64,000 bases of DNA from Aedes albopictus. Its lineage: Eukaryota > Arthropoda > Insecta > Diptera > Culicidae. Location of the stretch: NCBI RefSeq assembly GCF_035046485.1, contig NC_085137.1, positions 313,359,164-313,423,163 of the forward strand, in the 5' to 3' direction. A program made the translations under genes and the position numbers. This document shows, one piece after another, positions 32,766 to 46,300 of this stretch. Position 1 is the first letter of the stretch. Each line of letters begins with the position of its first letter. The notes below the pieces were generated by a model. The model searched no databases. It was given only the letters and a program-made list of their open reading frames with translations, and was not told where the DNA came from.

Positions 32766-35258
32766 CTCCGAAAGAGTCTTCTCTCGGTGAATTCCTGGAG
32801 AAATGTCTGAAAGCGCTTCTAGCATGCAAATACTTTATGTTTGAAGTAGGTAACAGTGACTGTGAAAGAATCACAGCATATATTCCAGAAAGAATCTCAG
32901 AACGGATTTCTGAAGAAACTATTTTACAGGAGCTGCAGAGGGGTATTCTTGAAGGAATTCATGGATGGATTCCAGAATAAATCTGTGGAAACTCCTTAAA
33001 AATTTCTCGGAGATAATTGTAAAAGAATTTTTAATGACTTCTTGGGGAATTTTCTGGCTCCAGCATCCCTCTAAAATTATCTTAAAGAATTCCACAAAAT
33101 CGCTAGAGGAACTCCTCTAGAAATCCTTCAAGTAATAAAAACATCAGGAAATCCTGAAATCTTGGGTGAATCCCTGGAGAAGATAATGGACGAATTTCTG
33201 AAATTTCGCCAACAGTTGAAACATACGCGCAAAGGCAAAATGTACACCTCAACTTTAGCTGAAATTCCGTAAACATAGATTCTCTCCGGAAGCTTATCTC
33301 CTTCAACAAAAAATTTACTGAGTAAGTTGAAATCAATTCCTTGTTGTTCATTATTTTGATTCTTTCTACCTTCTAAATTCTGGACGAATTCCAGGAGCAA
33401 GGCATTCTTGGAGAAACCGCTGAAAGAATTCCGCGAAATCCCTGAAGCAACTCCTTCAGGAATCGCTGGAGGAAATTCTGGAGGAACTTCTGGACAAATT
33501 CTTGACGGAACCCCTGGAGAAATTCCTGGAGGAATTTCTGAAACAATATTTTGAGGATTTCCTGGAGGCATCCTTGGAGAAATTCCTAGACGAATTCCTG
33601 GAGCAATTCCTGGATAAATTCCTAGATAAATTCCTAGTGAAATCTCTAGAGGAACTCTGGGAGGGACCTCTGGCAGAATTCCAGAGCAATCGCTAGATGA
33701 ATTCCTGGAGAAATCTCTGGAGGAATTGCTGGATAAATTCGTGGCGGAATTCCTAAAATTTCTGTAGGAATACCCGAAGGAAACCCTGGAAGAATCCCTG
33801 GAGGAATTCCAGGAGAAATGCCTGGCGTACTACCTGAAGAAATTCCTGGATGAATTCCTGCAGCAAACCCTGGAAGAAATCCTGAAGGAATCCCTGGATG
33901 AATTCCTGGAGGATTCCCTACAGGAAATCTAGGAGGAATCCCTGGCAAATTTCTGAAGAAACTTCTTGAGAAATTCTTGGAGGAATCCTTAAAGAAAGTT
34001 CTGAAGAAATTATGGAAGAATTCCTAGAGGAATTCTTGGAAAAATGCCTGAGGAATCCCTTGAGAAATTTCTGGAGGAATTCTTAGAGAAATTTCTGTGG
34101 AAATTCCTGGAAGAATTCCTGGGAGAATGCATGGAAAAATCCCTGTAGGAATTTCTCGAGGAATCTCTGAAGCAATGCATGGGGGAATGCATGGAGGAAC
34201 TGGAGAAATTCCTAGAGAAATTATTTGAGAAATCCTTGAAGCAACTCCTAGAGAAATCGCTGGAGGAACTTCTTGACAAATTCTTGGCGGAAACCCTGGA
34301 GGAATTTCCGACAGAATAATTTGGAGAAGGAATAATCCTTGGAGAAATTTTGGATGAATGCCTGGAGCAATCCCTGGATAAATTCCGAAATGAACTCCTG
34401 GTGTAATCTCTAGAGGAACTTTGGGAGGGACCTCTGGTAGAAACCCTCTGGTTAAACCCTCTGAAGAAATTCATGGAAGAATTTCTTTTCTGGGGAAATT
34501 CTTGGAAAAATCCCTGAAAGAATTCCAGAGGGAATATCAGGACAATTTCCTGGCAGAATCCCAGGAGGAATTCCTGGAGAAATCCCTAGAGAAATCCTTG
34601 GAGAAATTGGAACTATCCCTGGAAGAATTACTGGAGAAATCTCTAGAGAAATTCTGGGAGAAATCCCTGGAAAAGTTTCTGAAGAAGTTTCTAGAGAAAT
34701 TCCTACACGGGTAAAAATCTGGAACCCGAAACCGACGATAAATGTGTGTTTTTATGTTATGGATATACACCATAAAAAATCGGCATGATATAATGACGAG
34801 TTTTGCCGTGACATAGCATCGACGCCACATTTATTATGTTTAGTACAAATAATTGTAAATTTGCCCAGAGGAATTCTAGGAGGAATCTCTGGAGAAATTT
34901 CTAAAAAAAATCCAAAATATATTCCCTAGAGGTTTTTGCATAGGAATTTATGGAGGAATTCCAAGAGGAATTCTTGGAAAAATTCCAAGAGGAATTCTTG
35001 GAAAAAATCCAAGAGAAATCCCTGGAAAAAAATCAGGAGTAATCCCTGAATAAATTCCTAAAATAATTTCTGAAGAAAGAGGATTACCCGAAGAAATTCC
35101 TTGAGGAATTTCTTAGGGAATTTCCAAAGGAATTCCTGGATCAGTTCCTAAATAAATTTCTGCAGAAACTCCTGCAGAAATACTTGGGGTAATTCCTGGA
35201 GGAGATCCTGGAGCAATTCCTGGATGTAATCATGGAGGAATGCCTGGAGGAGTACCTG
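32766..35258. repeat. Degenerate 12-bp minisatellite, central part
   Basis: Imperfect tandem units of the form GGAGGAATTCCT / GGAGAAATTCCT, with EcoRI-type GAATTC in many units, run for about 2.5 kb. Because 12 is a multiple of 3, long open frames appear in several frames: FLEE/FLEK-type on the plus strand and SRNFSRD or PGIPPGI-type on the minus strand. These are artefacts, not proteins. A ~150-bp AT-rich interruption lies at 34709-34866. Confidence 0.9.
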
Positions 35259-36939
35259 GACCCAAGTAGCACCTGCAACTAAAATGGAAATGATCATCGT
35301 TGCAAACATGTTGCAACTGAGTTTTCGTAAAACAAACAAAATTAAAACCTATTAAAATCCTGTTGTTAATGCCAAACTGAGGTGTAACAGTTTTATAACA
35401 ACTAGCAAAATGAAAACAAACGTCATCATTAGTCGAAACTTGCGAAACCAATTTGTAACTGAAGTATAATCTGATTGTTTCAACGAATCTTAGTTACAGC
35501 CGTTTACAAACCAAATCAATCAAAACATTGATTCTGATTGTTATAAACATGTTGCACCTGGAACTTATTTAGAACATAACGAACAATTTTGACAGGAGAG
35601 ATAGAAGTTCCAAAATGTGCTGCAAAATGTTTTTGTGATCACGAAAAATATAAAATGCACTACAAAAAACCAAAATGTTTTAAAAATAACGAAATCATGT
35701 ACAAATAAAATGTAACCTTTTCTTCATAAATTTATCGACATATTCTAAATTTCATGTATATATGAGGTTTGAGAAATCTAACGTAACGTACAAAAATATT
35801 AGGAATTTCCCACGAGAAATTTTACAATGGGTTTGCATTTTTTACAAAAAATGTGAAACTTTCGGTACCTACGTAATAAATGGACAGTCTCTTGTTGACG
35901 TAAATGGGAAGTGCACGTCCAAGTGTCTGCTTTTTTGGTTATTTATGTTCTACACGGAAAATTCAAACTACCTTTTTTTGGGTCGATTTTACCCTAAAAT
36001 GAGGATATCAAATTGATTAGTTACCCAAAATTAGGTTGTTTTCCTCTCTCCCCCACAGATGTTGTCGTAAATAAACAGAGATGCGTCTATCCAACGGGAG
36101 TTCTTGAGGCTAATAAGCCAATTTAAGGTAAATGTAGATTTACCTAAATTTGGGTTGAATTTACCTACTCTTGGGTATATTTTTAGTTGGAGGTAAAGGC
36201 AATTTACCTTGCGTGAGTTTAATCGATTCACTCAAATGTTGACTTATTGGGCCGAACCATAGGACTGCGTCAGAAGAATCCAATTTTTGGTAGTTTGGCG
36301 GTTTCGTGTACCTCATGCAGCATTGTTGTACTTTGTCAATACGAATTTCCATAGACATGATTCAGCAAATATGTAGTATCTTTCTAAATTCTAAAATTAA
36401 TTTTCAGCATTTTATGGATGCAGCAAATAAGCTGCTGAAATGCACTCCGCCAAAGCAATATGGCGAGTTAATTTTTACCACAAATGCCTAAATTCTCACT
36501 CGCAAAATGATAGATAGACTGAGGCGCGTTGAGAATACGGAGCTAAAATGCGTAACTTACCGATAAATTTGGAACGGCACACAAATTGACGTTCTCGGTC
36601 AGCCTTATTTTCGGTATATTTATGCACACAATTTGTTAATCACATGAACGAAAATGTGTATGCATAACAACTGGCAGTGACGAATGTGGTGACTAGCTGA
36701 ATAGTTGTCGAATTGGTCACAATTTTTTAAGTCGACTATAAGTTGTATCTTGGTTATAATTCGATTGCGTATTAAAACCGTTTATATCACGAATGGATGT
36801 TTTATATTGGCTCCACCTTTTGCGCTTTTTTGGTTGCAATTTAGTCGTGATTAAGACGATTGGTTCAAATGGCATAACTTTCAATATAGTTGCATACAAA
36901 TTACAGAAACTTAATAATGTCCAAGTGGGTTGCTTGGGG
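35259..36939. mobile_element. 1.7-kb interruption of the minisatellite, CCCAAG ends
   Basis: The array stops at CCTGGA and resumes at AATAATTCCTGG. In between is AT-rich DNA starting CCCAAGTAGCACC and ending GGGTTGCTTGGGG, so the extreme ends are inverted (CCCAAG...CTTGGG), as in the 21661-22573 element. Inside, 35950-36230 has its own palindromic part (GGTAAAT...ATTTACC). I do not see a coding gene or a clear TSD. It may be several nested insertions. Confidence 0.55.
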
Positions 36940-37480
36940 AATAATTCCTGGAGAAATTCCGGGAGGAATTCCTGGAGGAATTTCTGAAGGAATTCCTGAA
37001 GGATTTCCCGGAGGAATCCCTGAAGGATTTCCTGGAGGATTCCTGAAGAAGTTCTTGAAGAAATTTCTAGAGGAATCTCGAGAGGAATTCATGCAGGAAT
37101 TTCTGAAGGAATTCTTGAAATAATTCTTAGATAAATTCCGAGAAAAAGTTCTGAAGGAAACCCTAAAGGGTTTCCTTAAGATTTTTTTGGAGAAATTGTT
37201 GTAGTTATTTCTGAAAGAATTCCTGGAGGAATTCCTGGTTGAATATCTGAAGGAATTCCTGGGGTAATTCCTGGTGGGATTCTTGAAAATATTCCTGGAG
37301 GAGTCCCAAAATGAAATTCTAGAGGAATTCCTATAGAAATCCCTGGAGGAACTCTTGGAGGAATGCCAGGAGAAATTCCTGGAGTCATGCCTATGGGAAT
37401 ACCTGGAGGAATCTCTAGAGAATTTCCTTGAGAATTTTCTAGAGGAATTCTGGTAGGAATCCCTTGATAAATCTCCAGAG

Positions 37481-37602
37481 CACGGTTTCCCAACCTTTGT
37501 TTCGCGACCCCCCAACTGCTTGCAGGCACGCTGTGATTGTTCTACGAAAAGCGGGGTGATAACAGACTCAGGGGTCGCGAGAGCCAAAATTGGGAAGCGA
37601 TG
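37481..37602. mobile_element. hAT-like MITE, 122 bp
   Basis: The ends CACGGTTTCCCAACC and, on the other strand, CATCGCTTCCCAATT form imperfect TIRs that extend into CGCGACCCC. Octamers CTCCAGAG and CTCTAGAG (one mismatch) flank it at 37473-37480 and 37603-37610. An 8-bp TSD with a TTCCCAAC-type end is typical of hAT. Confidence 0.8.
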
Positions 37603-38347
37603 CTCTAGAGGGAATCCTTGAGATATCTCTAGAGGAATACTTGTAAGAATCTCTGGAGGAATTCTTAGAAGAATCTCTTGAGGAACTACGTGAATTTCTG
37701 AACGAATCCCTGTAGGAATTCCCAGAGGAATCCTGGAAGAATTCCCGGAGGAATATTTGGAAGAACTCCTGAAAGAATTATTGGAAGAATTCCTAAAGAA
37801 ATCCTAGGATCAATTACTGATGCAATTCTAGGAGGAGTTTTTGAAGAAATCCCACGAGGAAGTACTGAAGAAATCGAAACTGTGAAGAAACCGCTGAAAT
37901 TCCTGAAAGAATCCTTAAAAAAATACGTAGAGGTATTCTAGAAAGAGTCCCTGTAGCAGTTCCTGAAGGAATCCCTGGAAGAGTTCCTGAAAAATAAAAC
38001 CCCAGGAGGAATCTCAGGAGCAATCCCAAGATGAATTCTTAAGGGAATCTCTAAACAGTTCATGGAAGAAGTTTTGGGTAATTTCTTGGAGAAGTTTCTG
38101 AAAGAATTACAGGAGAAATTCCTGAAGGAATCGCAAGAAGAGTTCTTGGAGACATTTTTAATATGATCCTGGAAGTTGTTCCTGAAAGTATCACAGAAAG
38201 AATTCCCGGGTGAATCCTTGGAGGATTTCTTGGAGGAATGTGTGAAGAAACCCCATGATGAATCCCGGAAGCAGTCCCAAGAGGAATTCCATAGGGAATC
38301 TCAGGGGAGATTTCTTAGCGAATTCCTGGAAGAATTTCTGTGGGAAT

Positions 38348-38612
38348 CTGCTTCTTCTTTAAGGCTCTACGTCCCCACTGGGACTTGGCCTGACTCGCTT
38401 CAACTTAGTGTTCTTTGAGCACTTCCACAGTTATTAATTGAAGGGCATTCTTTGCCTGCCATTTTGCATGAATTTGTATATTGTGAGGCAAGTACAATGA
38501 TACACTATGTCCAGGGAGTCGAGAAAATTTTCCCGATCGGAACGGAAATCGAACCCGCCGTCTCCGAATTGGCGATTCATAGCCTTAACCACTAGGCTAA
38601 CTGGAGATCCCA
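38348..38612 (-). mobile_element. tRNA-derived SINE, minus strand, diverged
   Basis: On the minus strand it reads a tRNA-like head with a box B complement (GGAAATCGAACCC on plus) and a body resembling the 24058 SINE (TGAGCACTTCCACAGTTATTAA). Its tail is CTTCTTC-type on the plus strand. TTCTGTGGGAAT and TTCTGTAGGAAT flank it, but the host repeat itself contains such words, so the TSD is only probable. Confidence 0.8.
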
Positions 38613-39085
38613 TTCTGTAGGAATACCTGTATGAAAAGAAAACTTAAAAAATCCATGTCTGCAGTAATTTCTGGACGAATTATTGGAGGAATACTTGGAT
38701 GGACTCCTAAAAGTTTTTTGTACAAATTTTTTTCCTGGAATAATTAAAAAAAACAATAGTAAAATTTTCTGAAAGAATTTCTGGAAGACATTCCTGCATG
38801 TACCTATAGGAGTAATATCTAGTAAAATTCTGGAAAGAATATATGGAGTAATCGCTAAAGAAATCTCTGATTAAATACCTGCAGCCATACCTTGAAGGAT
38901 CTCTGGAAAAAATCCTGAAGGAAACCTCGAAAACAGCATTAGAACAATCACTGGAGGAACCTCTAAAGATATCTCAGGACAAATTCCAGAATAAATATGT
39001 GGTTGAATCCCTGCCTAGAAGAATTGTTGAAGAAATCTCGGGAGGAATTATTCATGATGGAATCACTGCAGCAAGCTATGGAAAA

Positions 39086-39367
39086 AAACATCGAGGAATT
39101 GGTCATACTCATATAGTTAACGAAACTTGAAACAAATCTAAATCGTCATTTTGAATCCTTAAAAATGCAATGCCAATTTGCATATACACATATCGGGCGT
39201 CCATGCCGCTTAAAAGTTATGCACCCCCCGGACCCGCTCCAGAAAAAAAAATCCTAGCTTCGCCAATGGTAACATCCCATACAAACTTCAATCGCGATGC
39301 GCAAAATGTAGGCTAAACCAATCATGCCCAAATTTTGCACAGTTTTTTGTTTGGGACCTCACACACA
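39086..39367. other. Unassigned repeat-like flank
   Basis: This sequence (CATACAAACTTCAATCG and so on) seems to continue on the far side of the next element (40200-40260), so it may be an older repeat into which the MITE inserted. No gene is seen. Confidence 0.4.
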
Positions 39368-40196
39368 ACTGTGTTCATAAAAATAGCAGTGAAAGCCGTT
39401 TTCCATACAAAATGGTCAATTTGACATGATGTAACTTTGTTCGCCTATGAGCGAGTGAGCTGAAAATTTGACAGCGAACTGCAAATCAGGCCAAACATTT
39501 CAATAGGTCCTATCTGCATTTGAGAGGCTCTCTTTGTTTACTTTCTCTTTCAATTATTGCAATGTAATGGTACACTTTCCTACTATTTTTGCAGTACAAA
39601 TCGAAAGACGATTGTTTTGACAATCGTTCAATGCAAGGAGACAATCATAATACAAATAAACAGCTGAGATATTAACGAAAGAGAGAGAAACCAAAGAGAG
39701 CCTCTCTTCTGCAGATAGGACCTTTAGAAATTTTTGGCCTGAAATATAGTTAATAATGTTATAGCAAAATCTGAGAATTTTCGAAAATGGTGTAAAAAAA
39801 GTTAAACACTATGTGGAATTGTTCAAAATAATAGCAGTGTAAATAAATTAAAATGTAGCTTTACCTAGAAGAAACAATTAATATTTCCACACGCTATTTG
39901 ATCATGTTTCGCCTTGATAACAAGTTAATGTATAAATTTAAGATTATTAAAAATGTTTGCTGAATGAAAATAATCAAAACAAACATTGCTATTATTTTGA
40001 TCATTTTCACAGTGTTCAACTTTTTTATACGTGCTTCGAAAATTCTTGGATTTTGCTATAACATTACTCACCATATTTTTAGTTCGCTGTCAAATTTTCA
40101 GCTCAATCGCTCATAGGAGAACATAGTAACTGCATGTCAAAGTTGGCCATTTTGTATGGAAAACGGCTTTTACTGCTATTTTTATGAACACAGCTG
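39368..40196. mobile_element. Long-TIR MITE, 0.83 kb
   Basis: The ends are inverted over about 115 bases with moderate divergence. Left: CTGTGTTCATAAAAATAGCAGTG and GCCGTTTTCCATACAAAATGG. Right: its complement around 40080-40196. Internally TTCAAAATAATAGCAGTG (39823) is an extra related word. The TTCATAAAAATAGCAGT-type ends recall Tc1/mariner-like families. I cannot fix the TSD. No transposase frame. Confidence 0.8.
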
Positions 40197-42016
40197 TAAC
40201 TCTCAAAAAGCATTGATCTGATTGGTTATGATCAGCTTTGGAAATTCCCATACATCGTTGATCCACCCTAGTCCGTATCTATTCGTCGTATACTTTCATT
40301 CCTTTCGTTACTCTCTCTTACTTCGAGTAGTATTCGTATCACAGAAAAAAAAACAATTAAAGTTAATTATGATAAAGGCATGCAGTGATCACACCCTTAA
40401 AATAACAGTCCGACATTTGTTTTAAACTTGTTGCTATGGAAGCTTCATTTTCAACGTTTTGACATTCGACGGAAATGTTTTCTCCATAAGCATCATGTGA
40501 CAATTATTAAACAATAGTCAAACTTTATTGAACAAATAATGTTTTTGCATCAGTATTCATTACATAACGACAAAGTAACTTAATAGTATATGTGTAGTGT
40601 TTATTCATATAAGCCAATGAAAATTTATATTTTATCCTTGTTAAAAGCACCATTTCCCAGAGTGCACGTATTTCAAAGGCCCAAGCACACTCCCGACCGT
40701 TGATGGCCCGCCTCGGTATGATCTGGTTTCACGAAGAGCTCGTCCCGCCCAGCAGCGATAGCCCCGATCTGCGTTTGCTTACACTCTTGTAGATAGGTTT
40801 GACAAAACATGCCAAAATGCACACGGTCATTTGCATCCAGCGGCTTTGTCATCTTCGTCGCGGTGCTGCAGAAACCGCCAATTACGACCGATCTTATCGC
40901 GCGACCATGGATGCGATAGTGTGTATGTGAGTGTGCGTATCCAGGTTCAGGACCCCTGCTGGTTCAATATCAGCAAGCAGGATGCCGCCGATGCTGCTGC
41001 TGCTGCTGCTGCTGTTTTTGCTGTAACCCCAGAAGGCGTATAATGTTTTATTAAATTTAAAGAATTTGCAAATAATCTTAATAAAAACTAAACAAAAGTA
41101 ATTGGGAGGTGGTATCTTATTCCTGCCGTGCTCCACTCACCAGAATGGATTCCTTCGCTTCTTGGTCAAATATCTGGAGGTAGTTTCGAAAATTAACTTT
41201 GCCAACAACGTTGCCGCAGTGTGCATCATGTAGTTTCATTTTTGATCGTCTCAATCAAGAGCGAACCCTGATGAAAAGTTCGCAAAGTTTATGTGCATGA
41301 CCTTCACAGCGAAAAATCATCCCACAAATCTGTTGTAAAGAGCGCAGACGGCTGTAGTGCGAAGAACCCGTCTTAATGGAGGAAATTTGTCACGACGTCT
41401 TGCCGCGGTTGTTTCAATTAATTGAAAGATGGAACCAAGATAAACGTTCGTACCTGGTGAAACAAATTCTAAACGATACTCTTGACGATCTAAATGCCAT
41501 GTGGCTTCTTTGGTAGGATTTTATCACACATGGCCAAATACCCAATCGATAGATTGTGTGTTATGTAAACGATACAATCTTCAAAATTGATCTTTCTGAG
41601 ATCAGAGCAAATTTTGCATCGATTCAGATCGCACAAGGAAGATACGTGAAATGCAATTTGCTTCTTCCATAATATCAGCATAGTTTGGCGTTAACGTTCA
41701 AATTATATTGAAGATAGGTCTTACTACTTTATTACAATGAAGTAACATTTTGTTATTTGAACGTTTGCTCGTGATAACGTCTACTGCACGGCGTGTATAT
41801 GGCAAAAGTTTATCGCAAAAAATAGGCATCGCCAAGTTCTTACCCATTTGAAAATATATGCTTTCAGCCTTCATTAAAATAACGCGTTCCTCAAAAAAAT
41901 CCACCAAGGGATCTCGAACATTTTTTTTTTTTTTATAAAAACAAATCACTTTTTATTGGAGTTTTACCGGGTTTTTATGCTCTGGCCAAACAGTTCGTGA
42001 TGCAAAGCAGCTAGTG
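40197..42016. other. Unassigned DNA left of the P element
   Basis: It holds a (CTG)n run at 40992-41015 and an otherwise unique-looking island at 40680-41040. A minus-strand open stretch ends at a good splice donor (CTG|GTGAGTGG near 41136-41143). Two minus-strand frames lie at 41490-41681 and 41698-41949. The last could be fossil coding sequence (FFEERVILMKAESIYFQMGKN), but I recognise nothing. Confidence 0.4.
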
Positions 42017-43342
42017 ATACACATTAACGAGCCTGGATAAAACAAAGAGGAGAAACGTCAAAATTGGAACAATTCATTTACTGTCACTGTCATTCCAATC
42101 GAGCAAGAGACCTGTCAAAATTGGAATTAAAACATTTCTGCGAAGCAAGTATTGTAATCGATTAGTATTATTGTAATTGAAAAAAGATTGCATTTCTGGG
42201 CAAATTGTGGGATCCTAGATTGTAGGTATTGTGAGTAGATTATCAAAGCAACCGTGATATTCGAAACGCTTTTCATAATTTTCAGCTGTCGACTCGCGCA
42301 AGAAGTTGATTTGAGTACCTATTGAGTACAAATTGAATTAGAAAGGACGACGTTCGTTCGCTTTCCCAAACAACAAATCTGATCGGTGATTTGTCACCGG
42401 AATTACCCACTCAAGAGGCAAATACAGTCAGCATTAGATGTAACATGAGATTTCTTCACGGGAGCCGCAAAATTCTGACATTCCCTCGGGAATTACGAAG
42501 CCTTCAAAACAGTGTTTTTCAAACCGTACATTGCGGCATCTTCTAGGACAATCGTAAACTCACTATTCCGACCAGAGGTATGTACTTCCAAATGATTACC
42601 AAGAAAGGGATGTTATGAAAACTGTCATCATTCTAGCTGTTTTGCTTTTGTCAACATTGGATGTGATGGATGTAGCTATTGGAAAACGATATCAAGGATC
42701 TCAAACCAGGCATTTCTGACGAAATTCATCATACATCACCGAATATCTCATTTAGTCTAGTAAGATTACCTTGAAACTTAATCCAATCTAGTATTGCTGG
42801 TTGCTTTGAAAGATGGATTTTTGATGCACTTCATCTATCACACTATTTTTGTGCTCCAGCACGGCTGCCGATATCAATTTTATAAATTACACATTTTATG
42901 ATCTTTTTCTACAAGAGAAATGCATAAACCTGTATAACTGGCCACCCGGTCATGACTCTGGGTGAGAAAAAAGAAAGAAAGCCAAATGCACGGGTTGTCA
43001 GATGGATGAGAATCAAAACAAAATCGAGAAAGAATCAGGCGAAACACACACCACGTGCTTATTTGTGACATTTCTCGACGTCAAAATGCTGTCAGAGAGC
43101 GCGGTTGCACTTATCGTCACACTTTTCAACCGTCACACTTTCATACTGTGCAGTTCGATTTAGTGGGAACTGTGCAATATGAGAAGCCTTTTACAAGCCA
43201 TCATGTAACATTGACAAGATGCCTAGAATAAAAATGGAAAACAAATAAATGTTGATTTGCATGTTGTACCTTAGTTGTGGTTTATTATGCTTCCGAAGGA
43301 TTGAATATAAATGAAACAAAGGGTCAGGTTTGTAAAATTACA

Positions 43343-43348
43343 TTTATT
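43343..43348 (-). terminator. Poly(A) signal of the P transposase
   Basis: AATAAA on the minus strand (TTTATT on plus), 42 bases past the transposase stop. It is the first such signal downstream and fits as the 3' end of the transcript. Confidence 0.6.
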
Positions 43349-43389
43349 TTAACATAGTGATGCTCGAATCACTTTCTTAATGCTATTTA

Positions 43390-46300
43390 TCATACGGCCA
43401 TAGATCGGCTGTCGTACTTGTTCTTATGAACTTTCTTAGGTTCGTATGTTTTAAGTCGAAAGTATATGAACTTATTGATCAGTTTAGTTTTGATATCATG
43501 ACAGCTTTTAAAATGTGTAACTGGAATAGATTCTAATATAGTCTTTAGCTTGTTAAATACATCCGAGTTTGCATTTTGGCTCATTTGCTCTCGGAATATT
43601 ATTTCTAGCTTAAGAAAATACACAAAAGTTTCTTCATTTACATAGACGAGTGCTTGTCCAGTAAAATCCTTGAGCATCGTAAAGTTAGCAAAGCTAGCTA
43701 GCATGAGATCAGATGCTAAACAAGTTTGAACACAATCATTACAAACAGATCCATTCTTTGCCACTTTGTGAACTAGCATCCCTGTAATATGATATATCGC
43801 ATTCTTCTCTGCTTCATCAAATCGATCGTATGCTGACTGATTAGACATGTGTATTAATTTGCTATCGAGAGAAGGCTTCTTAATCAAACTATTCTCATGC
43901 TTTTTGTTCTCTTTAAGTTGCTTAACATTAGTTGGGAAGTTGATTAACCATTCTCGTTCATCTGGGTCATAGGAGGAGCCAGTAACTTCGTTTAAAAATT
44001 GTGATATAGAGATAGATTTCAAAAGATTCCTGAACTGAAGAGCAGTGGGCTTCTTCTGCCTCATGCGTACTTGTGAGAATAAGTTTTCAACGCAGTCTTG
44101 AGTGAACCGCGACGTCAATAGAAATTTGTAGCCTTTCTGATTCAGAAAAATATTTTGCAACCTAAGTATTGAATTTGTAGCCATGATTAATGCTGATTGC
44201 CAAGGTTTCCAGTTCTTTTTATGTCCTACTTTTATATTGAAGGCGAATGTTCTGAACGATTTGTAAAACGTGAGTGTGTTGCTGTATTCCTCGTAATTGT
44301 CTAAAATGATAAAAAAGTTAAAAAGTTTTTTAAACTAAATATGAAATATAATTCAAGACCTTTGTTCAAAGCAGAATCAAACGACCGATTCTTGGACAAC
44401 CTGAACCATGTTGAAAGTTGCTCAATAAAATAAGCAGTTGGCAATACATCGGGGCGATTTTCGAGGTTGCTGTAGACTTTCAAAGCGGCTGCGACATTTG
44501 AATTTACGTATTTGTGAGAATTGATCACTTTCATGGCGTCGAAATTGCTTCTTTTCTTTCCAAACTCCACATCCCTGGTTGTAAGACCATAAGACACTTT
44601 AAGCAGATTTTGGTGTTCAAAATGAACTAAATCTCGCAAGTGTGAAATCCGAACTTCATTCGAAACAAATCCACAGGATTCTACAACATCCGCTGGTAGG
44701 AACAACACTTCGTTTTTAATCCAACCTTGCACAGTGGACTTAAACACGTGTATTACATCGGGAATTACTTCAATCGTCCTCGTATCGTCGAACGGATGCG
44801 CGATGGGTTGACTGCTCAAGACCTCTTCCTTATGGAATTTTAGACCTAAGCAATTCCAAAGCTTTTTATTGCTAGGTCCACAATCCGATGTTATGAAGCA
44901 TACCTTGCATCCTATCGCTTCTACTTTTTCAATAATTTCAAAAACTATGTCTTTTAGAGCTTCTTCGAATATAGTGTGGCCGGTGAAATGGTAACCTACA
45001 ACTTGTTTCCAGCGGCTCCGTACACCCACAAGCATGAACACCAAGGCATGACTGGCAGTCCCTGCAGGACCAGAAATGGTAACGTCACCGAAAAATTTAC
45101 TGTCCGCAACCGAATAACTTCGTGCTTCCTCGATGGACATCTCGTCAAAGACTATGCCGCAATCCAAATCCTCAGGTGTCATCGTATTTAGTTTAAGTTT
45201 CAAGAGCTCGATTACGTCGTCCAGGATTCCAGTGTCGAAGTTGAGGTCTTCCATACGCTTTTGCAGAGTTCGTTGTGTCGGTAATGGATACTTTTGGCGC
45301 ACATGCTCGTAGCCTTGCTTCCCGCACACAAATTTTGTTTTCAAACTCTCTGTGATAGTGTTGTCGCTCCATTCTTTCGCCTGCTTTCTTTTGTAGAGAA
45401 GAATATCTACTTGATCCGGATTGAAAGTGTTTTCTAAAGCTTCCAACGCCAAGTTGGGTTTAGCCAGCTTTTTGGCCTGTTCTTTCACAACGCCTTGAAG
45501 ATTTTGACACCTTTCTTTCAGTACACCAATACGCCTGAAACAAAAAAAAATCATTTGCAATTAATTCAGTTTTGTACAGTAAATTGAATCATATAAAGGA
45601 TGAGATTACTTTTATTGTATTAATATCGTTATGAAACTTACTTCTCATAAATCTTCTTGGTCTTCGCACAGATTTCCTGATGCGCTGTGTCACGATTACA
45701 GCGGACTTCAATAGCTGGAGCGTTGTTCACAAATGTCGGAATCTCGAAACCCATATCTCCTTCCGCTACCTTCAATTCCATTTCCGGTTGCTTTATCGTA
45801 TTATCTCTTCCGGGAAGATCGGTTGACTGATGACTATGTAGCTTAACAGAATCACCACCGGGTGCTTCAGGGTGACCGGATGAAAATCGTGCCTTTTTCG
45901 TAGGAATGATGTTGTCGCTAGATGGTAACTGATGATCTCTTTTCGGAAAATAACGAGTGCATTCCGACAGCCGGTGTTGTGTTGTGGAAAAACTGTCTAT
46001 TTCGACTGCGTGCTCGGCGCTTGAAACTTTTGGTTGACCACGGACGCTGTTCATTGTTACCAATAGAGCATGATTAACGCCAGAGGCTCGACCGGACGAT
46101 GTTTGGTCAGATTCCACTTTTCCGTGATTGGCGTTATTGTAGGAAGTTGCATGTTGACCGGCGGAGGTTTCACGGCTGGCAGAACCCGGCAAGGGATCGA
46201 TTACAGCGTCGCGCGGCGGCAGCAGTGATTTTGTGTTTACCGGCACATTACGGGTAACGAAGACACTGCCAGCTGTTTCGTGCTGTGGGTCCTTGCGTTT

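Larger units (their letters stand above)
36940..39085. repeat. Degenerate 12-bp minisatellite, right part
   Basis: Same unit as 32766-35258, increasingly decayed toward 39085. It is interrupted by a hAT-like MITE (37481-37602) and a SINE (38348-38612). Confidence 0.88.

Noticed and set aside
33469..34720. Long frames encoding FLEE/FLEK repeats, SRNF repeats or PGIPPGI collagen-like repeats
   Set aside because: They occur in several frames on both strands of the 12-bp minisatellite. Since 12 is divisible by 3, any such array stays open. No start context or domain supports a protein.
40992..41015. CTG repeat as a poly-Gln or poly-Ala coding tract
   Set aside because: No supported gene surrounds it. 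It is treated as a microsatellite.
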